A stretch of DNA of 39,079 nt from Streptomyces hilarionis (GTDB lineage: Bacteria; Actinomycetota; Actinomycetes; Streptomycetales; Streptomycetaceae): assembly GCF_024539675.1 (NCBI RefSeq), contig NZ_JAHHIT010000074.1, positions 1 through 39,079 on the forward strand. Direction: 5' to 3'. Positions 15,261 to 24,675 of this stretch are shown here, one piece after another. The translations under genes and the position numbers were made by a program. The notes below the pieces were generated by a model. That model worked only from the letters and a program-made list of their open reading frames with translations, ran no database searches and was not told the DNA's origin. Every line of letters begins with the position of its first letter. Position 1 is the first letter of the stretch.

Positions 15261-16988
15261 TCAGGATGGGAGGTAGTCGTTGACGAACACGCCGCTCAGC
15301 AGGCCCTGCGCGCGCTGTTCCCGGCGCGCGTTCAGGTAGGCCCGCCAGCCGCCGTAGGCGGTGATGTCCTCGGCGTCCGCCAGGGCGGAGGGCTCGCAGA
15401 GGAAGCCGGGGACGCGTGATCCGTCGGCGAGTTCCACCGGGCCCAGGGCCATCGGACGGGGCAGTGCGGCCAGCAGGGATCCGAGGCCCTCGGCCGGGAG
15501 ACGCCACACCTCGGTCTCGATCGCCGCTCCGCAGCCGTCCTTCGAGCCGTCCCCGGGGCCGACGTGCACCAGGCCCGGCTTCGGCGGGCTCGTGCGCAGG
15601 GCGTGCAGCCGGTAGACCGGGGCGGTGGTCGTCGTCCGCTCGAGGCGGGCGCCGAGGGCGAGGAGCCGGTCGTTCAACGGCTGGCCCGACAGGTGCGCGC
15701 CCACCACCGCCAGCCGTGTCCCGGGCCGCAGCAGCGCGGCGATGCGGGCCAGCCGTTCGTCGGTGTGGGCCGGTCCGATCAGCATCACGCCGAACGGGAG
15801 GCCGTTCACCTCGCCGGCCGGGACCGCCGCGGCCGCCAGGCCGAAGAGGTTGGTGGAGTTGGTGAAGCGGCCCAGGCGGGCGTTGGCGCCCAGCGGGTCG
15901 GCGGCGACCTCGGCGAGGGTGGGGTGGCCGGGGGCGGTGGGCAGCAGCAGGGCGTCGGCGTCGGCCAGTTCGGCGAGGGCGCGGCCGCGCAGGCCGGCCA
16001 GCCGGTCCTGGTCGGCGTAGAGGCGGTGGGCAGGGATGTCCCGGGCGCGGGTGATGATGCCGGCGACCGTCGGGTCCAGGCCCGCACCGCCCTGTGCGAG
16101 CAACTTGTCGACAAAGCTGCCCACCGCGGTGTAGCGCTCGGCGACGAACGCGCCCTCGTACAGCATGGCGGCGGCCTCGGTGAACGGGGTGAGGTCGAGG
16201 GTGCGCAGCTCGGCTCCGGCCGCCGCGAGCTGCTCTGCCGCCGCCTCGTAGGCCTGTCCCCAGCCGGGGTCCAGCGCGCCGAGCAGGTCGAGGGGAGCGA
16301 CGGCCACGCGCCAGGGACCGGCGGGCCGCCCGGGCAGGGGCGGGGCGGCGCCGCTCGCCAGGTGGGCGAGGGCCTGCTCGGCCTCCGGCAGGGTGCGGGC
16401 GAAGACGGTCACGCAGTCGAGCGAGGCACAGGCCGGGACGACGCCCTCGGTCGGGACGAGACCGCGGGTCGGCTTCAGGCCGACGATGCCGTTGAAGGCG
16501 GCCGGGACCCGGCCGGAGCCCGCCGTGTCCGTGCCGAGCGCGAGGTCGACCAGGCCGAGCGCCACCGCGACGGCCGAGCCGGAGCTGGAGCCGCCGCTGA
16601 TCCGTGCCGGGTCGAAGGCGCCGCGCACCGCCCCGTAGGGGGAGCGGGCGCCCACCAGGCCCGTGGCGAACTGGTCGAGGTTCGTCGTGCCGAGCACGAG
16701 CGCCCCGGCCGCGCGCAGGGAGGCCACCGCCGGGGCGTCGCGGGTGGGCCGGTAGGCGTACGCGGGGCAGCCCGCCGTGGTGGGCAGACCGGCCACGTCG
16801 ATGTTGCCCTTGACGGCGAGCAGCCGGCCCGCGAGGGGGAGGCGGTCCCCGCGGGCGACGCGTCGGTCGATCGCCTCCGCCTCCGCCTCGACCTCCTCCC
16901 GGGGGCGCAGGTCGATCCAGATCTCGGGACGGTCCGTGGCCTCGATGCGGGCGTACGCGGCGCGGACGCGGCTGAGCGTGGCGGACAT
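15261..16988 (-). CDS. Allophanate hydrolase
   Basis: 575 residues; last gene of the operon. The amidase-signature domain fills residues 1 to about 440, with the catalytic Lys in LLAVKGNIDVAGLPT and the Ser-cisSer region in ARISGGSSSGSAVAVALGL and GTDTAGSGRVPA. The C-terminal domain (about 450-575), with SGQPLNDRLLALGARL and AYGGWRAYLNARREQ, is the second allophanate hydrolase domain, so the protein is full length. The enzyme converts allophanate to two ammonia and two CO2 in the cytoplasm, releasing the nitrogen produced by the carboxylase encoded upstream. The ATG at 16988 has AGAGAGGAA upstream, 14 bp after the carboxylase stop. Confidence 0.95.
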   Translation of the reverse strand: MSATLSRVRAAYARIEATDRPEIWIDLRPREEVEAEAEAIDRRVARGDRLPLAGRLLAVKGNIDVAGLPTTAGCPAYAYRPTRDAPAVASLRAAGALVLGTTNLDQFATGLVGARSPYGAVRGAFDPARISGGSSSGSAVAVALGLVDLALGTDTAGSGRVPAAFNGIVGLKPTRGLVPTEGVVPACASLDCVTVFARTLPEAEQALAHLASGAAPPLPGRPAGPWRVAVAPLDLLGALDPGWGQAYEAAAEQLAAAGAELRTLDLTPFTEAAAMLYEGAFVAERYTAVGSFVDKLLAQGGAGLDPTVAGIITRARDIPAHRLYADQDRLAGLRGRALAELADADALLLPTAPGHPTLAEVAADPLGANARLGRFTNSTNLFGLAAAAVPAGEVNGLPFGVMLIGPAHTDERLARIAALLRPGTRLAVVGAHLSGQPLNDRLLALGARLERTTTTAPVYRLHALRTSPPKPGLVHVGPGDGSKDGCGAAIETEVWRLPAEGLGSLLAALPRPMALGPVELADGSRVPGFLCEPSALADAEDITAYGGWRAYLNARREQRAQGLLSGVFVNDYLPS

Positions 16989-17002
16989 CTGCGGTTCCTC
17001 TC

Positions 17003-20000
17003 TCAGACGGCGGCCGGCGCGAGGACGAGCAGTGCCGTCCCCGCCTCGACCTGGTCGCCGGGCCGGGCCAGGATCCGTGCCACCACGCCGTCGGCCGGCG
17101 CGTGCACCCTGGACTCCATCTTCATCGCCTCCAGCGCGAGCAGCGGCTGGCCAGCCGTCACCTCGTCGCCGGGCGAGACGTTCACCTGCCAGACGGAGGC
17201 GGCGAACTCCGCCTCCACGAGGCGTCCCCCGGCCGGCACCGTCACCTCGGCCGGCGTCGCGGCCGGGGCGGCGGCGTCCTGCGCCCGCGCGAACTCGCCC
17301 GCCGCCTCCCAGGCGTCCCGCTCGGCCGCGAAGGCGGCCCGCTGGCGGGAGGCGAACTCCGCGATGGCGTCCGCGTGTTCGGTGAGAAAGGCCTCGTGGG
17401 CGGCCAGGGAGAAGGTGCCCTCCTCGACGCGGGGCACGAACCGTCCCGAGACGATGTCGGCCCGCAGGTCGAGCAGTTCGTCCGCGTCGACCGGATACCA
17501 GCGGATCCGGTCGAAGAACCGCAGCAGCCAGGGCGAGCCCGGCTCGAAGGCGCCGCGCTGCTGCCACGGCGACCACACCTGGGTCGTCCGGCCGACGAAC
17601 TGGTAGCCGCCGGGGCCCTCCATGCCGTAGACGCACAGGTACGCCCCGCCGATGCCGACCGAGTTCTCGGCCGTCCAGGTGCGCGCCGGGTTGTACTTCG
17701 TCGTCACCAGCCGGTGGCGGGGGTCGAGGGGGGTGGCGACCGGGGCGCCGAGGTAGACGTCGCCGAGGCCCAGGACCAGGTACTCCGCCGCGAACACGGT
17801 GTCGTAGACGTCCGCGGTCGTCTCCAGGCCGTTGACGCGGCGGATGAACTCGATGTTCCAGGGGCACCAGGGGGCGTCGTCGCGGACGCCGGCCATGTAG
17901 CGGGCGATCGCCTCGCGGGTGGCCGGGTCGTCCCAGGACAGCGGCAGGTGCACGGTGCGGGAGGGGACGACCAGTTCGTCCGTGGGGGGCAGCGCCGCCG
18001 CCGTCGCGCGGACGACCGGGAGGAGCTCGCGCAGGGGCAGGACGCCGGGATCCGTGCGGATCTGGAGCGAGCGGATGCCCGGGGTGAGGTCGGTGACGCC
18101 CGCCGGGTCCGCCGCCGCCACGGCCTCCATGAGGGCGTGCACGCGCATCCGCAGGGCGAGGTCCAGGTGCGGCGGCCCGAACTCGACCAGCAGGTTGTCG
18201 TCGCCGCTGCGGCGGAAGACGACGTCCCCGTCCCGGGCGAGGATCCCGCCGTCGACGATCGCCGGGCGCGGGCGGCCGTCCACGTCCACCGGCCGGAAGC
18301 GGACGGTGTCGCCGGGGCGCAGCTGGCCCAGCTTCCAGCGTTCGCCCGTGTGGACCGTGGCCGGGCACACGAACCCGCCGAGCGAGGGCCCGTCCGGGCC
18401 GAGCAGCACGGGCATGTCGCCGGTGTAGTCGACGGCGCCCACGGAGTACGGGGTGTCGTGGATGTTGGAGGGGTGCAGACCCGCCTCGCCGCCGTCCGTG
18501 CGCGCCCACCGCGGCCGCGGTCCGACGAGGCGCACCCCGGTGCGGGCCGAGTTGAAGTGGACCTTCCAGTCGGCGGCGTAGAAGTCGCGGACGTCCTCCT
18601 CGGTGAAGAACTCCGGCGCCGCGTGCGGCCCTTCGACGGCGCCGATCTCCCAGACGGCCCCGAAGGCCGGGCGCTCTGTCGCGGGAGCGGCCCCGGCGGG
18701 AGCCCCGCCGTGCCGGGCGCCGTGCAGGACGTCCCCCGTGCGCAGGGCGCGGCCGCCGTGCCCGCCGAACCGGCCCAGCGTGAACGTGCTCGCGCTGCCC
18801 AGGAAGGCCGGGACGTCGAGGCCGCCCGCGAACAGCACGTAGGTGCGCAGACCGTGCTCGCGGGGCGCGCCGATCTCCAGCAGCGATCCCGCGGGCACGG
18901 TCAGCGGCTCCCACTGCGGCGCCTCGACGCCGTCGACGGTGACCGGGGCGGGCGCGCCCGTCACGCAGACCGTGGTGGCGTGGGTGAACCGCAGCGCGGG
19001 GCCCCGCAGCGTGCACTCCAGGCCCGGGGCCCCCTCGGGGTTGCCGAGGGCCCGGTTGCCGAGCCGGAACGAGCGGTCGTCCATGGGACCGGACGGCGGG
19101 ACGCCGACCTGCCAGTGCCCGGTGCGGCCGGGCCAGTCCTGCACGGTGGTGAGGGTGCCGCCGGCCACGACCTCGACGCGCGGGGTCGGGTCGCGCACCT
19201 CGGCGAGGGTCGCCGTCGAGTGGGAGGCCGTCACGAAGCGGGGGTCCGCGAGCGCCGCGCGCACCAGGCCCAGGTTGGTCTCGATGCCGTCGACGCGGGT
19301 GCGGGCCAGCGCCTCGTCGAGGCGGCGCAGCGCGTGGGCGCGGTCCGCGCCGTGGGCGACGATCTTGGCGAGCATCGGGTCGTAGGACGTCGTCACCTCG
19401 CAGCCCGTCTCCACCCAGCCGTCGACGCGGACCCCGCCGGGGAACTCGACCCGGGTCAGCAGGCCCGCGCTGGGCCGGTGGCCGCGGCTGGGGTCCTCGG
19501 CGTACAGGCGGGCCTCGACGGCGTGGCCGCGCGGCGGCCCCGGTTCGCGGACGACGTCGCGCTCGCCGCGCGCCAGACGCAGCATCCAGGCGACGAGGTC
19601 GACGCCGTAGATCTCCTCGGTGACCGGATGCTCCACCTGAAGGCGGGTGTTGACCTCCAGGAAGTAGGCCTCCTCACGGGCCGCGTCGTACACGAACTCG
19701 ACGGTTCCGGCCGAGCGGTAGCCGACGGAGGCGCACAACGTCCGCGCCGCCGACGAGAGTTCCTCGCGCACCCGGTCGGGCAGTCCCGGCGCGGGGGCCT
19801 CCTCCACGACTTTCTGGTTGCGGCGTTGCAGCGAGCAGTCGCGGTCGCCGAAGGTGACGACCCGGCCCTCGCCGTCGCCGAAGACCTGCACCTCGACGTG
19901 GCGGGCGTCCTCGACGAGGCGCTCCAGGAAAACGCCGGCCGAGGAGAAGGAGGCGGCGGCGACGCGCTGGACGCGTTCCCAGGCGTCGGCGAGTTCGCCG

Positions 20001-20521
20001 GGTGAGCGGCAGGCCGACATGCCGATCCCGCCGCCTCCGCCGGTCGCCTTGAGCATGACGGGGTAGCCGATGGCCCCGGCCTCCTTCTCGGCGGCCGTGA
20101 GGGAGGCGAGTAGCCCGGTGCCCGGCGCCAGCGGCACCCCGGCGGCCCGGGCGGCGGCGCGCGCGGTGTGCTTGGCGCCGAACAGCTCCAGCTGCTCGGG
20201 TGTCGGACCGACGAAGACGACGCCGGCGTCGGCGCAGCGGCGGGCGAAGGCCGCGTCCTCCGAGAGGAAGCCGTAGCCCGGGTGGATCGCGCCCGCTCCG
20301 GTGTCCGCGGCCGCCTTCAGCACCAGGCCCGCGTCGAGGTAGGACTCCTTGGCGGGGGCCGGGCCGAGGCGTACCGCCTCGTCGGCGAGCCGGACGTGCG
20401 GCGCGGACCGGTCGGCGTCGGAGTACACCGCCACGGTGCGCAGGCCCAGTTCGCGGGCGGTGCGCAGGATGCGGACGGCGATCTCGCCCCGGTTGGCGAC
20501 GAGCAGGGTGTCGAAGGTCAT
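17003..20521 (-). CDS. Biotin-dependent urea/guanidine carboxylase
   Basis: 1172 residues, a full single-chain enzyme. Domains in order: biotin carboxylase with ATP-grasp (residues 1 to about 450; LLVANRGEIAVRILRTARELG, KATGGGGGIGM, EVNTRLQVEHPVTEEIYGVDLV), a KipI/KipA-like carboxyltransferase region (about 470-1050; TTKYNPARTWTAENSVGIGG), and a C-terminal biotin-carrier domain with EAMKM, the biotinylated Lys being residue 1134. It carboxylates urea to allophanate, or guanidine to carboxyguanidine. Members encoded beside the two DUF1989 proteins, as here, are now known in several bacteria to prefer guanidine. Its ATG overlaps the preceding stop by 4 bp. Specificity cannot be settled by eye. 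Confidence 0.95.
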   Translation of the reverse strand: MTFDTLLVANRGEIAVRILRTARELGLRTVAVYSDADRSAPHVRLADEAVRLGPAPAKESYLDAGLVLKAAADTGAGAIHPGYGFLSEDAAFARRCADAGVVFVGPTPEQLELFGAKHTARAAARAAGVPLAPGTGLLASLTAAEKEAGAIGYPVMLKATGGGGGIGMSACRSPGELADAWERVQRVAAASFSSAGVFLERLVEDARHVEVQVFGDGEGRVVTFGDRDCSLQRRNQKVVEEAPAPGLPDRVREELSSAARTLCASVGYRSAGTVEFVYDAAREEAYFLEVNTRLQVEHPVTEEIYGVDLVAWMLRLARGERDVVREPGPPRGHAVEARLYAEDPSRGHRPSAGLLTRVEFPGGVRVDGWVETGCEVTTSYDPMLAKIVAHGADRAHALRRLDEALARTRVDGIETNLGLVRAALADPRFVTASHSTATLAEVRDPTPRVEVVAGGTLTTVQDWPGRTGHWQVGVPPSGPMDDRSFRLGNRALGNPEGAPGLECTLRGPALRFTHATTVCVTGAPAPVTVDGVEAPQWEPLTVPAGSLLEIGAPREHGLRTYVLFAGGLDVPAFLGSASTFTLGRFGGHGGRALRTGDVLHGARHGGAPAGAAPATERPAFGAVWEIGAVEGPHAAPEFFTEEDVRDFYAADWKVHFNSARTGVRLVGPRPRWARTDGGEAGLHPSNIHDTPYSVGAVDYTGDMPVLLGPDGPSLGGFVCPATVHTGERWKLGQLRPGDTVRFRPVDVDGRPRPAIVDGGILARDGDVVFRRSGDDNLLVEFGPPHLDLALRMRVHALMEAVAAADPAGVTDLTPGIRSLQIRTDPGVLPLRELLPVVRATAAALPPTDELVVPSRTVHLPLSWDDPATREAIARYMAGVRDDAPWCPWNIEFIRRVNGLETTADVYDTVFAAEYLVLGLGDVYLGAPVATPLDPRHRLVTTKYNPARTWTAENSVGIGGAYLCVYGMEGPGGYQFVGRTTQVWSPWQQRGAFEPGSPWLLRFFDRIRWYPVDADELLDLRADIVSGRFVPRVEEGTFSLAAHEAFLTEHADAIAEFASRQRAAFAAERDAWEAAGEFARAQDAAAPAATPAEVTVPAGGRLVEAEFAASVWQVNVSPGDEVTAGQPLLALEAMKMESRVHAPADGVVARILARPGDQVEAGTALLVLAPAAV

Positions 20522-21138
20522 GCCGGGTCCTCGTCGCCGTCGGGTGCGCTGATCGTCATCTCCACCGCGGTCGGCTCGAAGCCGTTGCAGGGGTTGTTGA
20601 TCTGGGGGCAGTTGGACACCAGCACGAGGACGTCCCGCTCGGCGCGCAGGGTGAGCGACAGGCCGGGGGCGGACAGGCCGTCGACGATGCCGAGGGCGCC
20701 GTCCTTCCCGACCGGCACGTTCATGTACCAGTTGACGTTGGAGACGAGGTCGCGCTTGCCGAGGCCGTGGCGCGCGCCCTCGGCCAGGAAGTTGTCGACG
20801 CACGCGTGCTGCGCGAAGGTGTGGTGGCCGTAGCGCAGGGTGTTGGACTCCTTGGAGCAGGCGCCGCCGAGGGTGTCGTGGCGGCCGACGGCGTCGGCGG
20901 TCACCGTCATCAGCGGGGTGTGCTCGTTGGACAGCAGCACGCTGCCGGTGGTGAGGAAGACGCCGCCCTGCGCGTGGATCGTGTCGGGCGCGCTGTAGCG
21001 CACGGACGTGTCGTGGGCGTCGTACACGAGGAAGTCGACGGCCTGGTTGCCGTGCAGGTCGGTGATGGTGAGCGTGTGGCCGGCGGCGATGACGGACGAC
21101 CATGCCGCCCGCGCCGGGACGAGGGTCGTCGTGCTCAT
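20518..21138 (-). CDS. DUF1989 protein, carboxyguanidine deiminase subunit (urea amidolyase-associated, smaller)
   Basis: 206 residues. Belongs to the DUF1989 pair formerly called urea amidolyase-associated proteins. The conserved core is visible as DLHGNQAVDFLVYDA, GRHDTLGGACSKESNTLRYG, NVNWYMNVPVGKDG and, near the end, NCPQINNPCNGFEPTAVEMTI. The homologous pair has been shown to form CgdAB, a heteromeric carboxyguanidine deiminase that converts the carboxylase product to allophanate. Start and stop overlap both neighbours by 4 bp (ATGA), so this protein is made in register with its partner and the carboxylase. Confidence 0.92.
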   Translation of the reverse strand: MSTTTLVPARAAWSSVIAAGHTLTITDLHGNQAVDFLVYDAHDTSVRYSAPDTIHAQGGVFLTTGSVLLSNEHTPLMTVTADAVGRHDTLGGACSKESNTLRYGHHTFAQHACVDNFLAEGARHGLGKRDLVSNVNWYMNVPVGKDGALGIVDGLSAPGLSLTLRAERDVLVLVSNCPQINNPCNGFEPTAVEMTISAPDGDEDPA

Positions 21139-21962
21139 GCGAGCCCCCTGGCGGCGAGGAAGTCGGCGGTGTTGAGGAAGGCGCGGCGGCCTTCCGGGGT
21201 CGCGTCCCACAGCGGGTCGCCCGGCCGGGTCGGCTCGGCCCGCCAGGCCAGCACCTCCAGCGGTGTGCAGACGTAACCGGGGCGGGGATCGGCCGGGTGC
21301 GGCACGTTGGCGATCAGCACCGTCACGTCCTGCTCGGCGCGCAGGGTGACGCTGCCGCCCGGGCCGGCCGAACCGGTGTAGTCGAGGGAGCCGTCCGCAC
21401 GGACCCGTACGCCCTGGAAGAAGGAGAGCGAGGGCGGCAGGTCGCGGGGGTCCAGACCGTTCTTGGCGGCGGCCAGCTTGAACAGCTCCCGGCCGGCGGG
21501 GGAGGGGCCCTGGGGGGCGCCGTCGCCGTAGCGCGCGGTGTTGCGCACGAGGGTGGAGGTGCCGCACAGGGCGTCGTGCCGGCCGGAGGTGTCGGTGACG
21601 ACCGAGGCGAGGACGCGGCCCTGGTCGGACAGGAGCAGCACGCCCTCGCCGAGGTAGGCGTTCCACTGGACCTTGACGGTGTCGGCCACGTTCAGCCGCT
21701 CCCAGGGGCGGCCCTCCACGTGGAGGAGCAGATGGGCGCAGGCGTCGCCGTGCGGGTCCGTCAGGCGCAGCTCGGCGCCGCGGGCGAGGACCCGGTGGGT
21801 GTAGTTGCCGCCCGCGACGGTCTCGGCCCACACCAGATGACCCGCCTCGCAGGGCGGGTCCGGCCAGTCCCGGGCCGGGACGACGGGCATCGCCTCGGCC
21901 CGGGCGCCCTCCTGCGCCCTGGCGTGGGCGCGTGCTCCGTATGTGGTCGCGGTCGCCGTCAT
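21135..21962 (-). CDS. DUF1989 protein, carboxyguanidine deiminase subunit (larger), first gene of the operon
   Basis: 275 residues, the larger member of the DUF1989 pair. The shared core is seen as DPHGDACAHLLLHVEGRPWERLN, GRHDALCGTSTLVRNTARYG, PPSLSFFQGVRVRADGSL and ADPRPGYVCTPLEVLAW. With the protein encoded next it should form the carboxyguanidine deiminase of the guanidine degradation route. Its presence is the main reason to prefer guanidine over urea as the operon's substrate. The first 25 residues are Ala/Arg-rich and outside the conserved domain, so a slightly later start is possible. The 22-bp palindrome at 22001-22022 lies 38 bp upstream. Confidence 0.92.
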   Translation of the reverse strand: MTATATTYGARAHARAQEGARAEAMPVVPARDWPDPPCEAGHLVWAETVAGGNYTHRVLARGAELRLTDPHGDACAHLLLHVEGRPWERLNVADTVKVQWNAYLGEGVLLLSDQGRVLASVVTDTSGRHDALCGTSTLVRNTARYGDGAPQGPSPAGRELFKLAAAKNGLDPRDLPPSLSFFQGVRVRADGSLDYTGSAGPGGSVTLRAEQDVTVLIANVPHPADPRPGYVCTPLEVLAWRAEPTRPGDPLWDATPEGRRAFLNTADFLAARGLA

Positions 21963-22000
21963 CGCGGGCCTCCCCGGCTCGGTTGCGTCACTGTCCCGGC

Positions 22001-22022
22001 ATTTCTGTCGCGCGACAGAAAT
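22001..22022. promoter_or_regulatory. 22-bp palindromic operator, copy 1 (carboxyguanidine/urea operon and tetR)
   Basis: ATTTCTGTCG (22001-22010), CG, CGACAGAAAT (22013-22022): a perfect palindrome, AT-richer than its surroundings, in the divergent region between tetR (start 22133) and the operon (start 21962). On the operon strand it is preceded by CCCTA. A near copy lies at 31078-31099. It is very likely the TetR binding site. Confidence 0.75.
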
Positions 22023-22132
22023 TAGGGCCGCGTCGGGTCGCCGCCGTTGCTCCGGGGTTGCGGGGTGGTTACCGAGTGCTCACCGGGGCCGCCCGAAGAT
22101 CGTCGCGGGGGAGCGTGTGCGAGGATCGCGGC

Positions 22133-22783
22133 ATGGAGTCGGGCGGCGGGCGTCGAGTGGGCCGGCCGCGCGCCGCGCAGCGCCCGGACAGCGGGCTCGC
22201 GCCGCGCGCGGAACTGCTCGCGGCCGCGGCGGAGTTGTTCACCACCCGCGGCTATGCCGCCACCACCACCCGGGCCGTCGCCGAGCGCGCGGGCATGCGC
22301 CAGGCCTCCATGTACCACTACGTGTCGGGCAAGGAGGAGCTGCTGGCCGCGCTGCTGGAGTCGACGGTCACGCCCTCGCTCGCCTATGCGGGTGAACTGC
22401 TCGCCGACGACGCGCGGCCCGCCGCGGACCGGCTCCGCGAGCTGTGCCGTGCCGACGTGGAGCTGCTGTGCGGCGGCCCGCACGATCTCGGCGGCCTGTA
22501 CCTGCTGCCCGAGGTGCGCACCGAACGGTTCGCCGGGTTCCATGCCGTGCGCGCCGAACTCAAGGACGCCTACCGGCAGTTGATCGGCGCCACCGAGGCG
22601 GGCGGCGCGCTGGCCGAGAGCGAGCTCGCGCTGCGCACCGATCTCGTCTTCGGGCTCATCGAGGGCGTCATCCTCGTCCACCGCTCCGATCCCGAGCGTT
22701 CCGTCGCCCGGTTCGCGCGCGCCACCGCCGACGCGGCCCTGCGCATCGTCGGCGTCCCCGTGGTTCCCGGCCACGGCGTGTGA
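22133..22783 (+). CDS. TetR-family transcriptional regulator of the adjacent operon
   Basis: 216 residues. The N-terminal helix-turn-helix is typical (AAELFTTRGYAATTTRAVAERAGMRQASMYHYVSGKEELL, about residues 30-70); the C-terminal ligand domain is not specific enough to name a ligand. The ATG at 22133 has GAGG about 8 bp upstream; an in-frame GTG six codons earlier is possible. It is divergent from the carboxyguanidine/urea operon, and the palindrome at 22001-22022 lies between them. The same palindrome precedes the permease gene at 31042, so it probably represses both units until guanidine, urea or a downstream product binds. Confidence 0.93.
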   Translation: MESGGGRRVGRPRAAQRPDSGLAPRAELLAAAAELFTTRGYAATTTRAVAERAGMRQASMYHYVSGKEELLAALLESTVTPSLAYAGELLADDARPAADRLRELCRADVELLCGGPHDLGGLYLLPEVRTERFAGFHAVRAELKDAYRQLIGATEAGGALAESELALRTDLVFGLIEGVILVHRSDPERSVARFARATADAALRIVGVPVVPGHGV

Positions 22784-23049
22784 CCGCCGGTCCCCGGTCG
22801 CCTCATCCGTCCCGGTGAATTGATTCGCACGCCCATATCTCGTCACTGCACGTGTTCGAATCATTGCGATGCGTGTAAACCAGTGAGGTTACTCCACGTA
22901 CGGAAGCGGTTTCAGGCAGTTGCCGAATATGACACGGCGATGATCCTGTCGGACTAAGCTCGCCCGCGGCGCACCGAGTTGAGGCGAATTCGTGCGCTTG
23001 TTCCCCAATATCCCGAAGATGCCGACAGATCCCTACAGAGGGTGCCCAC

Positions 23050-24675
23050 ATGGTGAGTGTTCAGTCCCCACCCGGTCGCCGAGAACTTCCCTACGCGCGC
23101 GTGCTGTTGCTGCCGGCGATACTGATGGCCGCGGCGACCGGAGCCGCCGTCGCCCTGGTGGCGACGCAGGCCCGGCTCGCCGTCGGCGTCTGCGGAGCCG
23201 TCGCGACCCTCCTGGTCGTCGCGGTGGGAGCCGAGGCGGTCCGTCGCGGCCGGCACCTGAGGGAACTGCGCGCGCAGACCGACCGGCGCGTCGCCCACCT
23301 GGAGCGGCGGGTCGCCGATCACGCGGAGGAGAACCGCCGCCTCGCCGAGGAGCACGTGCCGAGCGCCGTCGCCTGGCTGCGCGCCGGCAATTCCCCCCGA
23401 GAGGTGATGCGCGACCTCAGCCAGAGCGACCCGGCCTTCCGGGCGCTCGACGACGCGCAGCGCGCCGTGGTCCGCACGATCCTCGACATCGTCGACCACG
23501 AGGAGTCCCTGCGCGACTCCGCCCAGCGCTCCTTCGTCAGCATCGCCCGCCGCGTCCAGGCCATCGTCCACCAACAGGCCGCGGAACTGCGGGAGATGGA
23601 GGAGGACCACGGACGCAACCCCGAGGTCTTCGACGACCTGCTGCGCATCGACCACGGCACCGCGCTGATCGGCCGGCTCGCCGACTCCATCGGTGTGCTC
23701 GGCGGCGGCCGCCCCAGCCGCAACTGGCCGCAGCCCGTCCCGATGTACAGCGTGCTGCGCGGCGCCATGTCCCGGATCCTGGAGTACCGGCGCATCCAGC
23801 TGGACTCCATCGCCAAGGTCAACATCCGCGGCCTCTCCGTCGAGCCCCTCATCCACGCGCTCGCCGAACTCCTCGACAACGCCACCCGCTACTCGCCTCC
23901 GAACAGCAAGGTGCACGTCAACGCCGTCGAGGTGCAGACCGGCATCGCCGTCGAGATCGAGGACGCCGGCGTCAGCCTCAGCGAAGAGGCCCGCGCCAAG
24001 GCCGAACGCATGCTGGAGCAGGCCAAGGCGGGCGTCGACATCCAGGACGTCGGCGGCACCCCGCGCCTGGGCCTCGCGGTCGTCGGCCGCCTGTGCACGT
24101 CGTTCAACCTCCAGGTCTCGCTGCGCACCTCGGCCTACGGCGGCGTCCGGGCCGTCCTCATCGTGCCGAGCGAGATGCAGACCTCCGACCCCGCCCCCGG
24201 CTTCGCGCACGGCATCGGCGCCACCGCCGTGCCGCAGATCGACCTGAGCCAGATCGGCGAGGGCCCCAAGCGCCCGCCGAAGAAGCGCCGCCCCACCAAC
24301 GCGCGCATCCCCGCCGGAGTGTCCCTGACCGACGACGAGGTGCCCGAGGTCACCGAGTGGACCGAGCAGGGCCTGCCGCAGCGCCGCAGCAAGACCACCA
24401 TCTCCATCGCCCAGCGCTACCGGGAGGCCTACGCCGCCCAGGACGCGGCACGCGAGGGCAAGCCCGACCCGTTCGCACGGCCCGAGCCGGAGCCGCAGCC
24501 CGAGGAGAAGCGGCGGGAGCCCGGCCTCGCGTTCGAGGCCTTCTGGGAGGGCCTGGTGAAGGCGGCCCCGCCGGGAGCCCACCCCACCGACTTCACCCGC
24601 AATCCCACCGCATACCTGCACCTGCTCGAGGACAAGGCCGAGACCGGGGCCGACGATGAAGGGGACCTCACGTGA
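23050..24675 (+). CDS. cvnA9: Conservon sensor-like histidine kinase homologue CvnA9/RarA
   Basis: 541 residues. Two membrane helices at about 18-34 and 42-60 are followed by a coiled coil, a dimerisation-like region, and a GHKL ATPase domain with the N-box ELLDNATRYS (Glu273 to about 282) and GLAVVGRLC. The G1 box reads EDAGVSLS, so the second Gly of the usual DxGxG is missing; ATP binding may be altered. The last 150 residues are charged and Pro-rich, with a short conserved C-terminal segment. CvnA proteins lack a paired response regulator and work with CvnB-D as a membrane-bound, G-protein-receptor-like complex. In S. coelicolor and S. griseus this conservon (cvn9, rarABCDE) affects aerial mycelium formation. 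The 266 bp upstream are AT-rich for this genome; no promoter is certain. Confidence 0.93.
   Translation: MVSVQSPPGRRELPYARVLLLPAILMAAATGAAVALVATQARLAVGVCGAVATLLVVAVGAEAVRRGRHLRELRAQTDRRVAHLERRVADHAEENRRLAEEHVPSAVAWLRAGNSPREVMRDLSQSDPAFRALDDAQRAVVRTILDIVDHEESLRDSAQRSFVSIARRVQAIVHQQAAELREMEEDHGRNPEVFDDLLRIDHGTALIGRLADSIGVLGGGRPSRNWPQPVPMYSVLRGAMSRILEYRRIQLDSIAKVNIRGLSVEPLIHALAELLDNATRYSPPNSKVHVNAVEVQTGIAVEIEDAGVSLSEEARAKAERMLEQAKAGVDIQDVGGTPRLGLAVVGRLCTSFNLQVSLRTSAYGGVRAVLIVPSEMQTSDPAPGFAHGIGATAVPQIDLSQIGEGPKRPPKKRRPTNARIPAGVSLTDDEVPEVTEWTEQGLPQRRSKTTISIAQRYREAYAAQDAAREGKPDPFARPEPEPQPEEKRREPGLAFEAFWEGLVKAAPPGAHPTDFTRNPTAYLHLLEDKAETGADDEGDLT

Noticed and set aside
14843..15283. Plus-strand 146-codon ORF in the leader region
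   Set aside because: No ribosome site, composition unlike Streptomyces proteins, no recognisable motif, and it runs antisense into the allophanate hydrolase gene.
21962..22132. Guanidine-I (ykkC) riboswitch before the carboxyguanidine/urea operon
   Set aside because: The conserved riboswitch core sequences are not seen on the operon strand; the region instead holds the 22-bp palindrome.
22944..22952. TCCTGTCGG before cvnA9 as another TetR site
   Set aside because: Nine bases resemble half of copy 2, but there is no second arm, so control of the conservon by this TetR is not supported.
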